A stretch of 41,704 nucleotides of DNA, taken from assembly GCA_963831235.1 (NCBI GenBank), contig CAWHPS010000025.1, positions 1 through 41,704 on the forward strand. Reading direction: 5' to 3'. The notes below the pieces were generated by a model. It was not told the origin of the DNA. It was given only the letters and a program-made list of their open reading frames with translations, and searched no databases. This document shows positions 8,016 to 16,085 of this stretch, piece by piece. Numbering within the stretch: the first letter of the stretch is position 1; every line of letters starts with the position of its first letter. A program made the position numbers and the translations under genes. This DNA comes from CAWHPS01 sp963831235. Lineage in GTDB: Bacteria > Fibrobacterota > OXYB2-FULL-49-7 > JAEUSG01.

Positions 8016-8559
8016 CCACTGTTCGGCAATATGATTGGATGGGTGAGGCGGGTAATTCCATCTCAAGCAATGACTACACCGGCATACTAAGCCTTGATTG
8101 GATATGCTGCGGGGCTGGTTTTTTCAGGCTTTCTTCCGCAATCGCAACCCGGCAAACGGATGTGGATGCAGCCTTCAATTTTCTTATAAAGCGTTTTATA
8201 ATCGACACCGAGGGTTTTATTCGGAATATTACACCTGACGGTGCTGAACAGGAGCAGGGTGCCTATTGTGGTCTTGATTATATGCTCAATGAAATCGTGA
8301 GCATTGCGGCGCGGGCGGATTACCTTAATAGGGTGAAGCGAGCAGCCTGCGGGGTGAAATTATCGCTGTCCAATGATCTGTTTGTTGCAGTGGAAGCCGG
8401 AAGAAACATGCCGGTTGTTGGTGAAGCCTATAATGAATTATTCCTGCAGTTCGGCCTTGAATCAACGCTGAAACTGCCCGGCTTCCAGAGAAGGACCTTG
8501 ACGAGAAACTAATATTAGGCTATTGTTATCATATTGTAAACTTAAAGAAAGGAGTTCTA

Positions 8560-9093
8560 ATGGCACAAAACCAGTCAAACGCCGCTACAATGGATAAAAG
8601 CGGCAAGGGTGGAAAGACGGATGAAAGGTCGGGCAAGTACCTTACCTTCCGTCTTGGCGCCGAAGAGTATGGGCTCGAGATTCTGAAGGTGCGGGAGATT
8701 ATCGGGCTCATGGACATCACAAAAATCCCGCGAGCGCCGAATTTTGTACGAGGTGTTATAAATCTGCGGGGAAAAATCATCCCTGTTGTCGATACCCGGA
8801 TCAAATTCAGCATGGCGGCTATCGACAACACAGAGGAGACCTGCATCATAGTTGTTGAGGTAAAGCGTTCAGGGGAGTCTGTGGAAATGGGAATGCTTGT
8901 TGATGCAGTGTCGGAGGTGCTGGATATTTCAGGCGCGGATATCGAAGACGCCCCTGAGTTCGGCTCTGAAGTGGACGCGAAGTTTATCCTTGGCATGGCA
9001 AAGGCAAAGGGAAGCGTCAAGATACTGCTTGATATTGATAAAGTGCTTACGCAAAAAGAACTGGCCGCGGTCACGGCCACGGCTGAGAAATAA
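8560..9093 (+). CDS. cheW: CheW chemotaxis coupling protein
   Basis: This 177-residue single-domain protein would connect the MCP to CheA in the receptor array. After a low-complexity N-terminal tail (about 25 residues, rich in Gly, Lys and Asn) the CheW fold runs from KYLTFRLGAEEYGLEILKVREI through the hallmark FVRGVINLRGKIIPVVD to ILLDIDKVL near the C-terminus. The ATG follows AAAGGAG. The mcp gene starts 31 nt downstream. Because the gene lies behind the IS-disrupted gene, its expression may depend on read-through or on the outward IS promoter. Confidence 0.95.
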   Translation: MAQNQSNAATMDKSGKGGKTDERSGKYLTFRLGAEEYGLEILKVREIIGLMDITKIPRAPNFVRGVINLRGKIIPVVDTRIKFSMAAIDNTEETCIIVVEVKRSGESVEMGMLVDAVSEVLDISGADIEDAPEFGSEVDAKFILGMAKAKGSVKILLDIDKVLTQKELAAVTATAEK

Positions 9094-9124
9094 ACACATC
9101 AAAAATTAACTAAAGGAGAAAAGA

Positions 9125-11821
9125 ATGTTGAACAAGATGAAAATAGGGCCGAAACTAATCGGCGGATTCGTGCTGGTGGCAATTATCGCCCTTGTCATCG
9201 GAATTGTTGGAATCAGCAAGTTAAAGCAGGTTGACGCAGCAGATACCTTCCTATACGAGAAAACAGCATTACCTCTTGCGGACCTTCTGCAAATCGCACC
9301 GGAACTTCAGGAGATGAGAGTTGTTCTTCGTGATATGATTCGCTTCAATGACCTGGCTTCCATTGAAAAGAGAGAAGAGCAAATGGAGGAAATTAATTCT
9401 AGGATGGGAAAAGCGCAAGAACATTATAAGCAGACGCTTATTGATGAGGCGGATGTGAAAAATTATGAAACATTGCTTGCCGCAGACAAGGAGTGGGAAA
9501 AGTTTTATTTAAAAGTAATCGCATTGGCAAAAGCTAACAAAGATGAAGAAGCATGGGTTTTAATGGATGGTCAAGGCGCTGAATTAATAAAACCCTATGT
9601 TGACATAACCGATAAAATGATAGAACAGAATGTTGCAGAGGCAAAACAGACATCAGAGAATAACACTGCCACTGCCAATGCCGCTTCAACACTCCTTATA
9701 ATTGTCATGATCATCGGCGTCCTCCTTGCCATCATCATTGGCGTTGCACTTACACTCTCAATTACGAAACCTCTGATAGCTGGAGTTCAGATGATGCAGG
9801 AAATGGTCAAAGGCCACTTGAATATGCGTCTTAATTTAGATCGCGAGGATGAGATAGGTGTGCTGACCAGGGCCATGGATTCATTTGCTGATGATTTGCA
9901 AAAGATTGTAGTGGGCACTATGCAAAAGATTGCGGACGGGGACGTAAGCATGAATGTGGCCATCAAGGACAATCAGGATGAAATTGCTCCGGCACTTAAA
10001 AGCACGATTGAATCCATCCGTAAGATTATTGGTGAAATTGAAGTGCTTAGAAAAGCCTCCACGGAAGGTCTGCTGAATACTCGAAGCAAACCAGAGCAAT
10101 TCAAAGGTGCTTATGCTGATATTTTGAAAAATGTCAATGATATGTTGGATGCGATACTGATTCCAATCGGTGAGGGGAACAGGGTATTGGCCCAGGTCTC
10201 GGAAGGCAAGATTGATGAACTAATCGCCCAGACCTATAAAGGTGATCACGAAAAAATGAAACAGGCTATTAATAATGTGGCCATAGTGTTGCAAGGCTTG
10301 CAGAAAGAAATGGGACGTCTGACTGTAGCGTCCAAAGATGGACTCCTGTCCGAACGTGGGAAAGCAGACCATTTCAAGGGTGCTTACAGTGAAGTCATCA
10401 AAGGTGTCAATGATATGCTTGACGCGATATTGATCCCGATAGGTGAAGGAAACCGGATTTTGGCGCAGGTTTCGGAAGGCAGGATAGATGAGCTTATCAC
10501 CCAGACCTACAAAGGCGATCATGAAAAAATGAAACAGGCCATTAATAATGTGGCCATGGTATTGCAGGGCCTATTGAAGGAATTGGGCAGACTGACTATA
10601 GCGTCGAAAGAGGGACAACTATCCGAGCGCGGGAAAGCAGACAATTTCAAGGGCGCTTATAGCGAAGTAGTAAAGGGTGTCAATGAAATGTTGGAAGCCA
10701 TACTTCAACCCATTAACGAAGCTGCTGAGGTTCTGGAAAAGGTTGCAGCGCGTGATATGATGGTGCGTGTCAAAGGTGATTATAAAGGTGATCACGCCAA
10801 GATTAAACAGGCGCTTAATACAACTGTTGATAATCTTGATACCGCCCTTCAGCAGGTTACGCAAGGGATAGAGCAGGTGGCATCAGGGAGCAACCAGATA
10901 AGTGTGGGCAGCCAGACCTTGTCTCAGGGTTCACAGGAACAGGCGTCATCGATTGAAGAGGTATCAAGCAGCCTTGAGGAGATGGCGGCAATGACCAAGC
11001 AGAATGCTGAGAATGCCAACCAGGCAAAGCAGCTTGCCGGATCAGCCCAGAAGAGTGCGGAACAAGGCAATGACGCCATGGCACGAATGAGTAATGCCAT
11101 TGGGCTAATCAAAAAGTCAAGTGACGAAACGGCAAAGATTGTAAAGACTATCGATGAGATAGCCTTCCAGACCAATCTTCTTGCATTGAACGCCGCTGTT
11201 GAAGCAGCGCGTGCAGGTGAGGCTGGTCGAGGGTTTGCTGTTGTAGCCGAAGAAGTGCGTAATCTTGCGCAACGAAGCGCGGAAGCCGCCAAGAATACTG
11301 CGAGCCTGATCGAGGGCTCGGTCAAGAATGCCGAAGGCGGTGTTACAATAAGCGATGAAGTCGCAAAATTCCTGAAGGAGATTACTGAAGGTTCCAAGAA
11401 GGTGAACGACCTTGTGGCCGAAATTGCAGCTGCAAGCAACGAGCAGAACAAGGGAATCGAACAGGTCAATGTGGCTGTGAACCAGATGAACCAGGTTGTG
11501 CAGCAGAACGCTGCCAATTCCGAAGAATCCGCAAGTGCGGCAGAGGAGATGTCCAGCCAATCCCAGGAACTGCAGGCCATGGTCAACACCTTCAAACTGT
11601 CAACCAATGGTGGTTCTTCAAAAGCCTCAACTGCAACACACCAGCTGCAGTTTAACCATCATGCAGCCGCACCGCAGGCAAAGGCCGCTACCCCGCAAAA
11701 CCGTGTGCAGAAGCAGATAGCGTCAAAACCGCAAGGCCTCAAATCCGGCAATGGCGGCAAGAAGGGCCATGTAATCGCTGACGAGCTTATCCCAATGGGA
11801 GAGGACATGAAGGGTTTCTAG
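9125..11821 (+). CDS. mcp: Methyl-accepting chemotaxis protein with poly-HAMP array
   Basis: This 898-residue receptor has TM1 at about residues 11-31, a four-helix-bundle-like periplasmic sensor (about 32-185), TM2 (about 188-210) and a HAMP domain. Next come three tandem 91-residue HAMP-type units starting at about residues 326, 417 and 508, then the cytoplasmic signalling hairpin. The conserved tip reads IAFQTNLLALNAAVEAARAGE. The C-terminal tail is Gln/Ala/Lys-rich and ends GEDMKGF, without an obvious Trp-containing CheR docking pentapeptide. The long HAMP stack would place the signalling tip far from the membrane. The start follows AAAGGAG. It lies just downstream of cheW. The ligand is unknown. 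Confidence 0.95.
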   Translation: MLNKMKIGPKLIGGFVLVAIIALVIGIVGISKLKQVDAADTFLYEKTALPLADLLQIAPELQEMRVVLRDMIRFNDLASIEKREEQMEEINSRMGKAQEHYKQTLIDEADVKNYETLLAADKEWEKFYLKVIALAKANKDEEAWVLMDGQGAELIKPYVDITDKMIEQNVAEAKQTSENNTATANAASTLLIIVMIIGVLLAIIIGVALTLSITKPLIAGVQMMQEMVKGHLNMRLNLDREDEIGVLTRAMDSFADDLQKIVVGTMQKIADGDVSMNVAIKDNQDEIAPALKSTIESIRKIIGEIEVLRKASTEGLLNTRSKPEQFKGAYADILKNVNDMLDAILIPIGEGNRVLAQVSEGKIDELIAQTYKGDHEKMKQAINNVAIVLQGLQKEMGRLTVASKDGLLSERGKADHFKGAYSEVIKGVNDMLDAILIPIGEGNRILAQVSEGRIDELITQTYKGDHEKMKQAINNVAMVLQGLLKELGRLTIASKEGQLSERGKADNFKGAYSEVVKGVNEMLEAILQPINEAAEVLEKVAARDMMVRVKGDYKGDHAKIKQALNTTVDNLDTALQQVTQGIEQVASGSNQISVGSQTLSQGSQEQASSIEEVSSSLEEMAAMTKQNAENANQAKQLAGSAQKSAEQGNDAMARMSNAIGLIKKSSDETAKIVKTIDEIAFQTNLLALNAAVEAARAGEAGRGFAVVAEEVRNLAQRSAEAAKNTASLIEGSVKNAEGGVTISDEVAKFLKEITEGSKKVNDLVAEIAAASNEQNKGIEQVNVAVNQMNQVVQQNAANSEESASAAEEMSSQSQELQAMVNTFKLSTNGGSSKASTATHQLQFNHHAAAPQAKAATPQNRVQKQIASKPQGLKSGNGGKKGHVIADELIPMGEDMKGF
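10100..10918 (+). repeat. Three tandem 273-bp coding repeats in the MCP
   Basis: Units start at 10100, 10373 and 10646 with an exact 273-nt (91-codon) period. Each begins TTCAA(A/G)GG(T/C)GC and encodes FKGAY followed by NDMLDAILIPIGEGNR or a variant. Units 1 and 2 are very close at DNA level; the third diverges after about 40 codons. Exact spacing suggests duplication by unequal exchange. Confidence 0.9.
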
Positions 11822-11845
11822 TCTTTGAAATCGATTTATCTTCCT

Positions 11846-12103
11846 CCCCCTCTCCCTTGTTTTTCAAGGGAGAGGGGGTCGGGGGGTATAAGCGCTAACT
11901 TAATATCTACCCGCCGCACGGAGGCGGCGGGACTGAACTATGGGATTATTTAAATGTAATGGCGGGGTCAGAGACGACCCCGCCCCAAAACCATATCCCG
12001 AGCCGTCTCTGGCTCGGGCACTAAGAATACGAATACAAAACAGTCCCGCCGCCTCCGTGCGGCGGGAGTGATAGGTTAGCGCTTATGGGGTCGGGGGGTG
12101 AGG
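11846..12103 (+). repeat. Family C inverted-repeat element, interrupted by element A3
   Basis: A hairpin with 14-bp arms (CCCCCTCTCCCTTG and its complement, 11846-11878) leads into GGGGTCGGGGGGT. The remainder of the arm, GGGGTCGGGGGGTGAGG, is found at 12087-12103, after A3. Deleting A3 and one 13-bp direct repeat restores a right arm matching the family C element at 14500-14521. Confidence 0.75.
11888..12086 (+). mobile_element. Four-hairpin element A3 with terminal inverted repeats and direct-repeat flanks
   Basis: The element is 199 bp and bounded by 12-bp inverted repeats ATAAGCGCTAAC (11888-11899) and GTTAGCGCTTAT (12075-12086). Identical 13-bp direct repeats GGGGTCGGGGGGT (11875-11887 and 12087-12099) lie outside. 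Inside: H1 11910-11931 (stem CCCGCCGC, loop ACGGAG), H2 11961-11984 (stem GGCGGGGTC, loop AGAGAC), H3 11997-12018 (stem CCCGAGCC, loop GTCTCT), H4 12045-12066 (stem CCCGCCGC, loop CTCCGT). It encodes no protein, so any mobility would be provided in trans. Confidence 0.85.
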
Positions 12104-12132
12104 TAATAACCGTTTTGGACTTACCTCAATTT

Positions 12133-12309
12133 GTCCGGCGGCACGGAGGCCGCCGGCTGGACTGTTGGCCGGTTCATTTATAATACCGAGCCAGAGACGG
12201 CTCGGTGAAGATTAAGAAAAGATTTATGACAGAATGCGAGGTTGTCTCTGGCCTCGCATATAAAAACACTGCTGAAATTGAACAGCCGGCGGCCTCGGTG
12301 CCGCCGGAC
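12133..12309 (+). repeat. Four-hairpin repeat element A4
   Basis: H1 12135-12156 (stem CCGGCGGC, loop ACGGAG), H2 12185-12206 (stem ACCGAGCC, loop AGAGAC), H3 12235-12258 (left arm TGCGAGGTT, right arm GGCCTCGCA, loop GTCTCT), H4 12286-12307 (stem CCGGCGGC, loop CTCGGT). H3 pairs fully only if two G-U pairs are allowed, and the H4 loop has one change from the other copies. It ends about 20 nt before cheR. Confidence 0.9.
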
Positions 12310-12329
12310 GAAGAGTGGCAAAGGAAAAG

Positions 12330-13193
12330 ATGACCACAACCGAAACACAACCTTTTTCAGTCCTGGCTGATGTTGACCTGTCCGACCATGAATTTGGCCT
12401 GTTCAGCAGGCTCATTCATGAAAAGGCCGGTATCAACATTCAGGCGCATAAAAAGGCTCTTGTCAAGGGCCGCCTTGTCAAGCGCCTTCGTTCACTTGGA
12501 TTCAAGTCCTTCAAGCAATATTATGATTATACGGTTCACGATAAAACCGGCGATGAGATTACAACCATGCTTGATGAAATCTCAACTAATGTCACGCAAT
12601 TTTTCCGGGAAATCCACCATTTTGATTTTATGCGTGATGAAGTAATCCCTGAATTAAAAAGCAGGGTTAAAAACAGGTCACTTGATAAGGTACGCGTATG
12701 GAGCGCCGCATGCAGCAGTGGGGAGGAGGTTTGGTCGCTTATCATGACTTTCCTTGAGAGTTTCCCGGAAATTGCTGATAGGGACCTGATGATTCTGGGC
12801 TCCGACATTTCAACAAAGGTTCTGGCCCTTGCCGAAGCCGGGGTGTATCCAAACGAAAAAGTTGACGCACTGCAAAAGGTTTTCAAGCTTCGCTATTTTG
12901 AATCAGCGGGAGATGATAAGCAGCGTATCAAAGATACAATACGTAAACACTCCCTTTTCCGCAGGATAAACCTTCTCTCAAAGGAATTCCCCTTTAAAAA
13001 CCCTCTCGATGTGATTTTTTGCAGGAATGTCATGATTTATTTTGACAAAACAACACAGCAGACCCTTGTTTCAAAATTCTACAACCACCTTCGGGAAGGC
13101 GGTTATCTTTTTCTCGGTCATTCTGAAGGTTTGACCGGTGTCAAGCATGATTTCAGATATATACAGCCTTCTGTTTACAGGAAAGAAGCATAG
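12330..13193 (+). CDS. cheR: CheR chemotaxis protein methyltransferase
   Basis: This enzyme of about 287 residues transfers methyl groups from S-adenosylmethionine to glutamates of MCPs. The N-terminal helical domain includes HEKAGINIQAHKKALVKGRL. The SAM-binding motif reads RVWSAACSSGEEVWSL, and the catalytic-domain signature is DVIFCRNVMIYFDK. It ends with YLFLGHSEGLTG, as usual for the family. The ATG at 12330 sits behind AAAGGAAAAG. An in-frame GTG at 12315 is possible but immediately abuts repeat A4. The PAS-HisKA gene follows within 30 nt. Confidence 0.93.
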   Translation: MTTTETQPFSVLADVDLSDHEFGLFSRLIHEKAGINIQAHKKALVKGRLVKRLRSLGFKSFKQYYDYTVHDKTGDEITTMLDEISTNVTQFFREIHHFDFMRDEVIPELKSRVKNRSLDKVRVWSAACSSGEEVWSLIMTFLESFPEIADRDLMILGSDISTKVLALAEAGVYPNEKVDALQKVFKLRYFESAGDDKQRIKDTIRKHSLFRRINLLSKEFPFKNPLDVIFCRNVMIYFDKTTQQTLVSKFYNHLREGGYLFLGHSEGLTGVKHDFRYIQPSVYRKEA

Positions 13194-13222
13194 ACTTGAA
13201 TGCAACAAAAAAGGACAATACT

Positions 13223-13903
13223 ATGTTGATACCTGATGATTTTCCATACCAGATTCTTTTCAACGCTACTTGTGATGCTATATTCGTCCATCTTGTGGGA
13301 GAAACAGGTGTCCCCGGACGTTTTGTGGCTGTCAATAATCAGGCATGTGTCAAATATGGTTACACTCGCCAGGAATTAATGCGCATGTCTCCCGCTGAAT
13401 TAAGGGCCCCGGGAACTGTAGCCGGGATCGAGAACATATATGATAAGCTTGTAAGAGAAAGGCAGGCATTGTTTGAGATGACTCATAAGACAAAGGATGG
13501 TAGACACATTACAGATGAGGTTAGCAGTCATTGGGTGGAAATCAAAGGGCGTCAGCTTGTGGTTTCCATCCACAGGGACATATCGGAACGACGGGAAGCC
13601 GAAAAGCAGCGTATTCGCAGCGAACGTTTTCAGGGAGTTCTTGAAATGGCGGGATCCGCTGCACACGAACTAAACCAGCCCCTTCAGGCCATTCTCGGGT
13701 ATGCTGACATGCTCCTGAAAAACGCCATTGAAAATCCGCGGGATGCTCCGAGATGGGCGCAGAGGGTACATGACCAGGTGGAGCGCCTGGCTGTTATTAC
13801 AAAAAAGCTTAACAATATCACACGCTATGAGGTTCAGGATTATCTTAATGGAATAAAGATAATTGATCTGGAAAATGCCAGCAGGCCTGTTGCTACTGTG
13901 TAA
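13223..13903 (+). CDS. PAS-HisKA protein lacking an ATPase domain
   Basis: The protein has a PAS domain (about residues 8-120; VNNQACVKYGYTRQELM, then TKDGRHITDEVSSHWVEIKGRQ) and a HisKA dimerisation helix with phospho-acceptor His in GSAAHELNQPLQAILGYADM. It stops after about 227 residues with no HATPase domain. No ATPase-like sequence lies before the next gene, so this looks like a deletion and not a simple frameshift. It could receive phosphate from another kinase or be a truncated relic. The ATG at 13223 follows AAAAAAGGAC; an in-frame TTG at 13196 would add nine residues. The receiver gene begins 34 nt downstream, suggesting a functional pair. Confidence 0.75.
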   Translation: MLIPDDFPYQILFNATCDAIFVHLVGETGVPGRFVAVNNQACVKYGYTRQELMRMSPAELRAPGTVAGIENIYDKLVRERQALFEMTHKTKDGRHITDEVSSHWVEIKGRQLVVSIHRDISERREAEKQRIRSERFQGVLEMAGSAAHELNQPLQAILGYADMLLKNAIENPRDAPRWAQRVHDQVERLAVITKKLNNITRYEVQDYLNGIKIIDLENASRPVATV

Positions 13904-13937
13904 AGCGCAAACAATTTGGAGATTTAAAGGAGGTTTC

Positions 13938-14327
13938 ATGGTTTCCAGGAAGTTGCTTGTTGTGGACGATGATCCTGCTGTAAGGGAAATGCTGGAAGAG
14001 GCATTTTCAAGGTCAGGTTTTTCGCCTGTGATGGCAGGGGATGCCAAAGAAGCCCTTACGGTACTTAAAAAAATGGATCTCCAGGTGATGTTCCTTGATC
14101 TCAAACTGCCTGGAATGAACGGAGTTGATCTTTGCCGCCGGATAAGGGAGTTCAACCCCATTTCCTGTATTTATGCCATGACAGCTTATACCTCGCTTTT
14201 TGAACTTGCTCATTGCAGGGAAGCCGGGTTTGATGATTATTTCATTAAGCCGATAAACTTAAGCATATTCCTGAAAGTTGCGGAATACTCATTTGAAAAG
14301 ATTGAACGGTGGAAAAAAAAGGTATAG
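13938..14327 (+). CDS. Single-domain response regulator (CheY-like)
   Basis: This 129-residue receiver has the acidic pair in LLVVDDDPAV, the acceptor Asp in MFLDLKLPGMNG, a Thr in AMTAYTS and the Lys-Pro pair in YFIKPIN. The ATG at 13938 follows AAAGGAGG, an almost ideal ribosome site, so longer upstream reading frames are rejected. It ends directly at a family C repeat. It may be the partner of the PAS-HisKA protein upstream or a second target of CheA. Confidence 0.9.
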   Translation: MVSRKLLVVDDDPAVREMLEEAFSRSGFSPVMAGDAKEALTVLKKMDLQVMFLDLKLPGMNGVDLCRRIREFNPISCIYAMTAYTSLFELAHCREAGFDDYFIKPINLSIFLKVAEYSFEKIERWKKKV

Positions 14328-14521
14328 CCCTCACCCCCCAACCCCCTCTCCCATTTGATTATGATATTTTTGGAGGGGAGAGGGGGAGAAAACAAAAATA
14401 ATCCAAGGGCAATTGTTTATGACAAAAGAAATAAGAATAAGAAAGTATTGTTAATAACAATGCCCCCCCCTCTCCCGTCTATATTTTATTTATAAGATGG
14501 GAGAGGGTCGGGGGGTGAGGG
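14328..14521 (+). repeat. Nested inverted-repeat element, family C
   Basis: Outer arms CCCTCACCCCCC (14328-14339) and GGGGGGTGAGGG (14510-14521) are perfect complements. Inside are two hairpins with C-rich left arms and G-rich right arms: about 14342-14396 (arms CCCCCTCTCCC/GGGGAGAGGGGG) and about 14466-14507 (arms with CCCTCTCCC/GGGAGAGGG). The element fills the gap between the response regulator stop and the cheB start 8 nt downstream. Confidence 0.85.
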
Positions 14522-14528
14522 TCTTTAA

Positions 14529-15588
14529 ATGGCTGATAAAATAAAAGTGCTTGTTGTGGATGATTCCGCTGTTATAAGGGGCGCTCTGGCAAGCAAGCTA
14601 GGCCAGCTTCCAGGCATTGAAGTGGTGGGTACTGCCATGGACCCTTTTTGTGGCGCGCGATAAAATACTTTCGCTAAAGCCTGATGTACTGACGCTTGAC
14701 ATTGAAATGCCTCGTATGGACGGGCTTACTTTTCTTGAAAAGCTGATGACTTACTATCCTTTGCCGGTTATTGTTATAAGTTCCCTTGCGCCCGAAGGCA
14801 GCGCATCATATTTTCGGGCGCTTGATCTTGGCGCTCTTGAAGTTGTTCAGAAGCCTGATTCAGCCTTTGGCCAGAGCATTGAAACGCAAATCCATAATAT
14901 CGCAGATAAAATACGTCAGGCTGCAAAAACAAACATGGAGGCCCGCAGGAAGATTGCCGGCATTGCCGGATTGAGGGTGCACCCCAGTGCAAGGAAAGCT
15001 CCGAAGGCCATGCTAGAAACAACAGACCGCATTGTAGCCGTGGGCGCATCAACCGGCGGAACGCAAACCTTCAGGGCCATTCTCTCCAAACTCCCTGCTG
15101 ATGGGCCTCCAATGGTACTGGTGCAGCACATGCCGCCCATTTTCACCAAGTCTTATGCTGACGGGCTCAATGATTGTACTGAGATGGAGGTCAAGGAGGC
15201 TGAAGAGGGGGACCATTTAAGACAGGGTCTGGTCCTTGTTGCGCCTGGCAACTTCCATATACAGCTAAGACGCAGCGGCGCACGTTACTTTGTAACATTG
15301 AATCAGCGACCCACGGTCTGTCATGTAAGGCCGTCCGCTGATGTGCTTTTCATGTCCGTTGCCGAATATGCGGGTAAAAATGCTGTTGGGGTTGTGTTAA
15401 CCGGTATGGGCAGTGATGGCGCAAAGGGGCTTCTTGAAATGAAAAGGGCTGGTGCAAATACAATTGTCCAGGATGAGGCCACAAGCATTGTCTTTGGAAT
15501 GCCCAAGGCTGCTTTTGATTTGGGCGGGTGTGATAAGCTTTCACCATTGGATAAAATTGCTGAAGAGATATTGGCAAAGGCGAGGTAA
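14529..15588 (+). pseudogene. cheB: CheB protein-glutamate methylesterase, single-base frameshift
   Basis: The product would remove methyl groups from MCPs and counter CheR. The ATG at 14529 starts MADKIKVLVVDDSAVIRGAL, a receiver N-terminus, but a run of five T at 14645-14649 puts the frame into a stop (AMDPFCGAR*). With four T the frame continues AMDPFVARDKILSLKPDVLTLDIEMP and the whole protein (about 352 residues) is normal. The methylesterase domain has Ser in GASTGG, His in QHMPP and Asp in GMGSDGAKG. The fault is either a real homopolymer mutation or a sequencing error. It is followed by cheD after 8 nt. Confidence 0.88.
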
Positions 15589-15596
15589 GCCATACT

Positions 15597-16085
15597 ATGA
15601 CACAGGAACATTTAATCGTAAATATCGCTGACATGAAAACCGCCAAAACCGGAAGTGTCATCATTACTTATGCGCTCGGGTCGTGCATAGGCCTGACAGT
15701 ATTTGACCCTTTAGCAGGTATAGGCGCGCTGCTCCACTACATGCTTCCCGACTCGGCACTGGACCTTCGCAAAGCCGAACAGAACCCGTTTATGTTCGCG
15801 GACAGTGGAATAGAGCGTACTATTAATGCGTTGCAGCGAATGGGTTGTGATCTAAAGCGGCTTGTTTTAAAAGCAGCGGGCGGTTCGAATATTATGGACC
15901 CGAACGGGACATTCAATATCGGCAAAAAGAATTACCTGGCCCTTAAAAAAACATTATGGCGGTATAATCTGCTTCTCAAGGGAGAGGATATAGGTGGCGC
16001 GGTGAGCAGGAATCTTATGCTCAATATCGGGACAGGGGAGGTCTTTGTACGGTATTCGGGTATTAAAGAAGAGCGTAAACTATGA
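15597..16085 (+). CDS. cheD: CheD chemoreceptor glutamine deamidase
   Basis: This 162-residue protein has the CheD catalytic Cys in ALGSCIGL, the His in LLHYMLP and the conserved KAAGGSNIMD segment. CheD deamidates specific Gln residues of MCPs and, in systems with CheC/CheX-type phosphatases, can link adaptation to phosphatase activity. The nearest MCP is the poly-HAMP receptor upstream. The stop overlaps the next ATG (ATGA at 16082-16085), indicating translational coupling with the HDOD gene. Confidence 0.93.
   Translation: MTQEHLIVNIADMKTAKTGSVIITYALGSCIGLTVFDPLAGIGALLHYMLPDSALDLRKAEQNPFMFADSGIERTINALQRMGCDLKRLVLKAAGGSNIMDPNGTFNIGKKNYLALKKTLWRYNLLLKGEDIGGAVSRNLMLNIGTGEVFVRYSGIKEERKL

Larger units (their letters stand above)
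6037..8512 (+). pseudogene. LbtU-like outer-membrane protein gene, disrupted by an insertion sequence
   Basis: The gene is split at 6490. Joining 6037-6490 to 8016-8512, which removes the IS and one target copy, gives one clean frame of 316 codons reading LGLGATVRQYDW across the junction. The N-terminus MIKIIGLTLLLTAALIQAQ looks like a signal peptide. The first half (ELSANVHVKDSLLATVVILAEED, then ISIDQAVATW) and the repeated beta-strand pattern resemble LbtU-family siderophore porins. The family call is moderate and the substrate unknown. It sits between cheA and cheW, so it was probably part of the operon. As present, translation stops inside the IS terminal repeat (stop at 6505-6507). The ATG at 6037 is preferred over an upstream GTG that would translate repeat A2. 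Confidence 0.8.

Noticed and set aside
2933..12309. The hairpin elements as a CRISPR array
   Set aside because: Copies are far apart, contain internal palindromes and have no regular spacers or cas genes nearby.
14645..14649. Programmed frameshift in cheB
   Set aside because: A run of five T without a slippery heptamer or an evident stimulator is not a known programmed site; mutation or sequence error is simpler.
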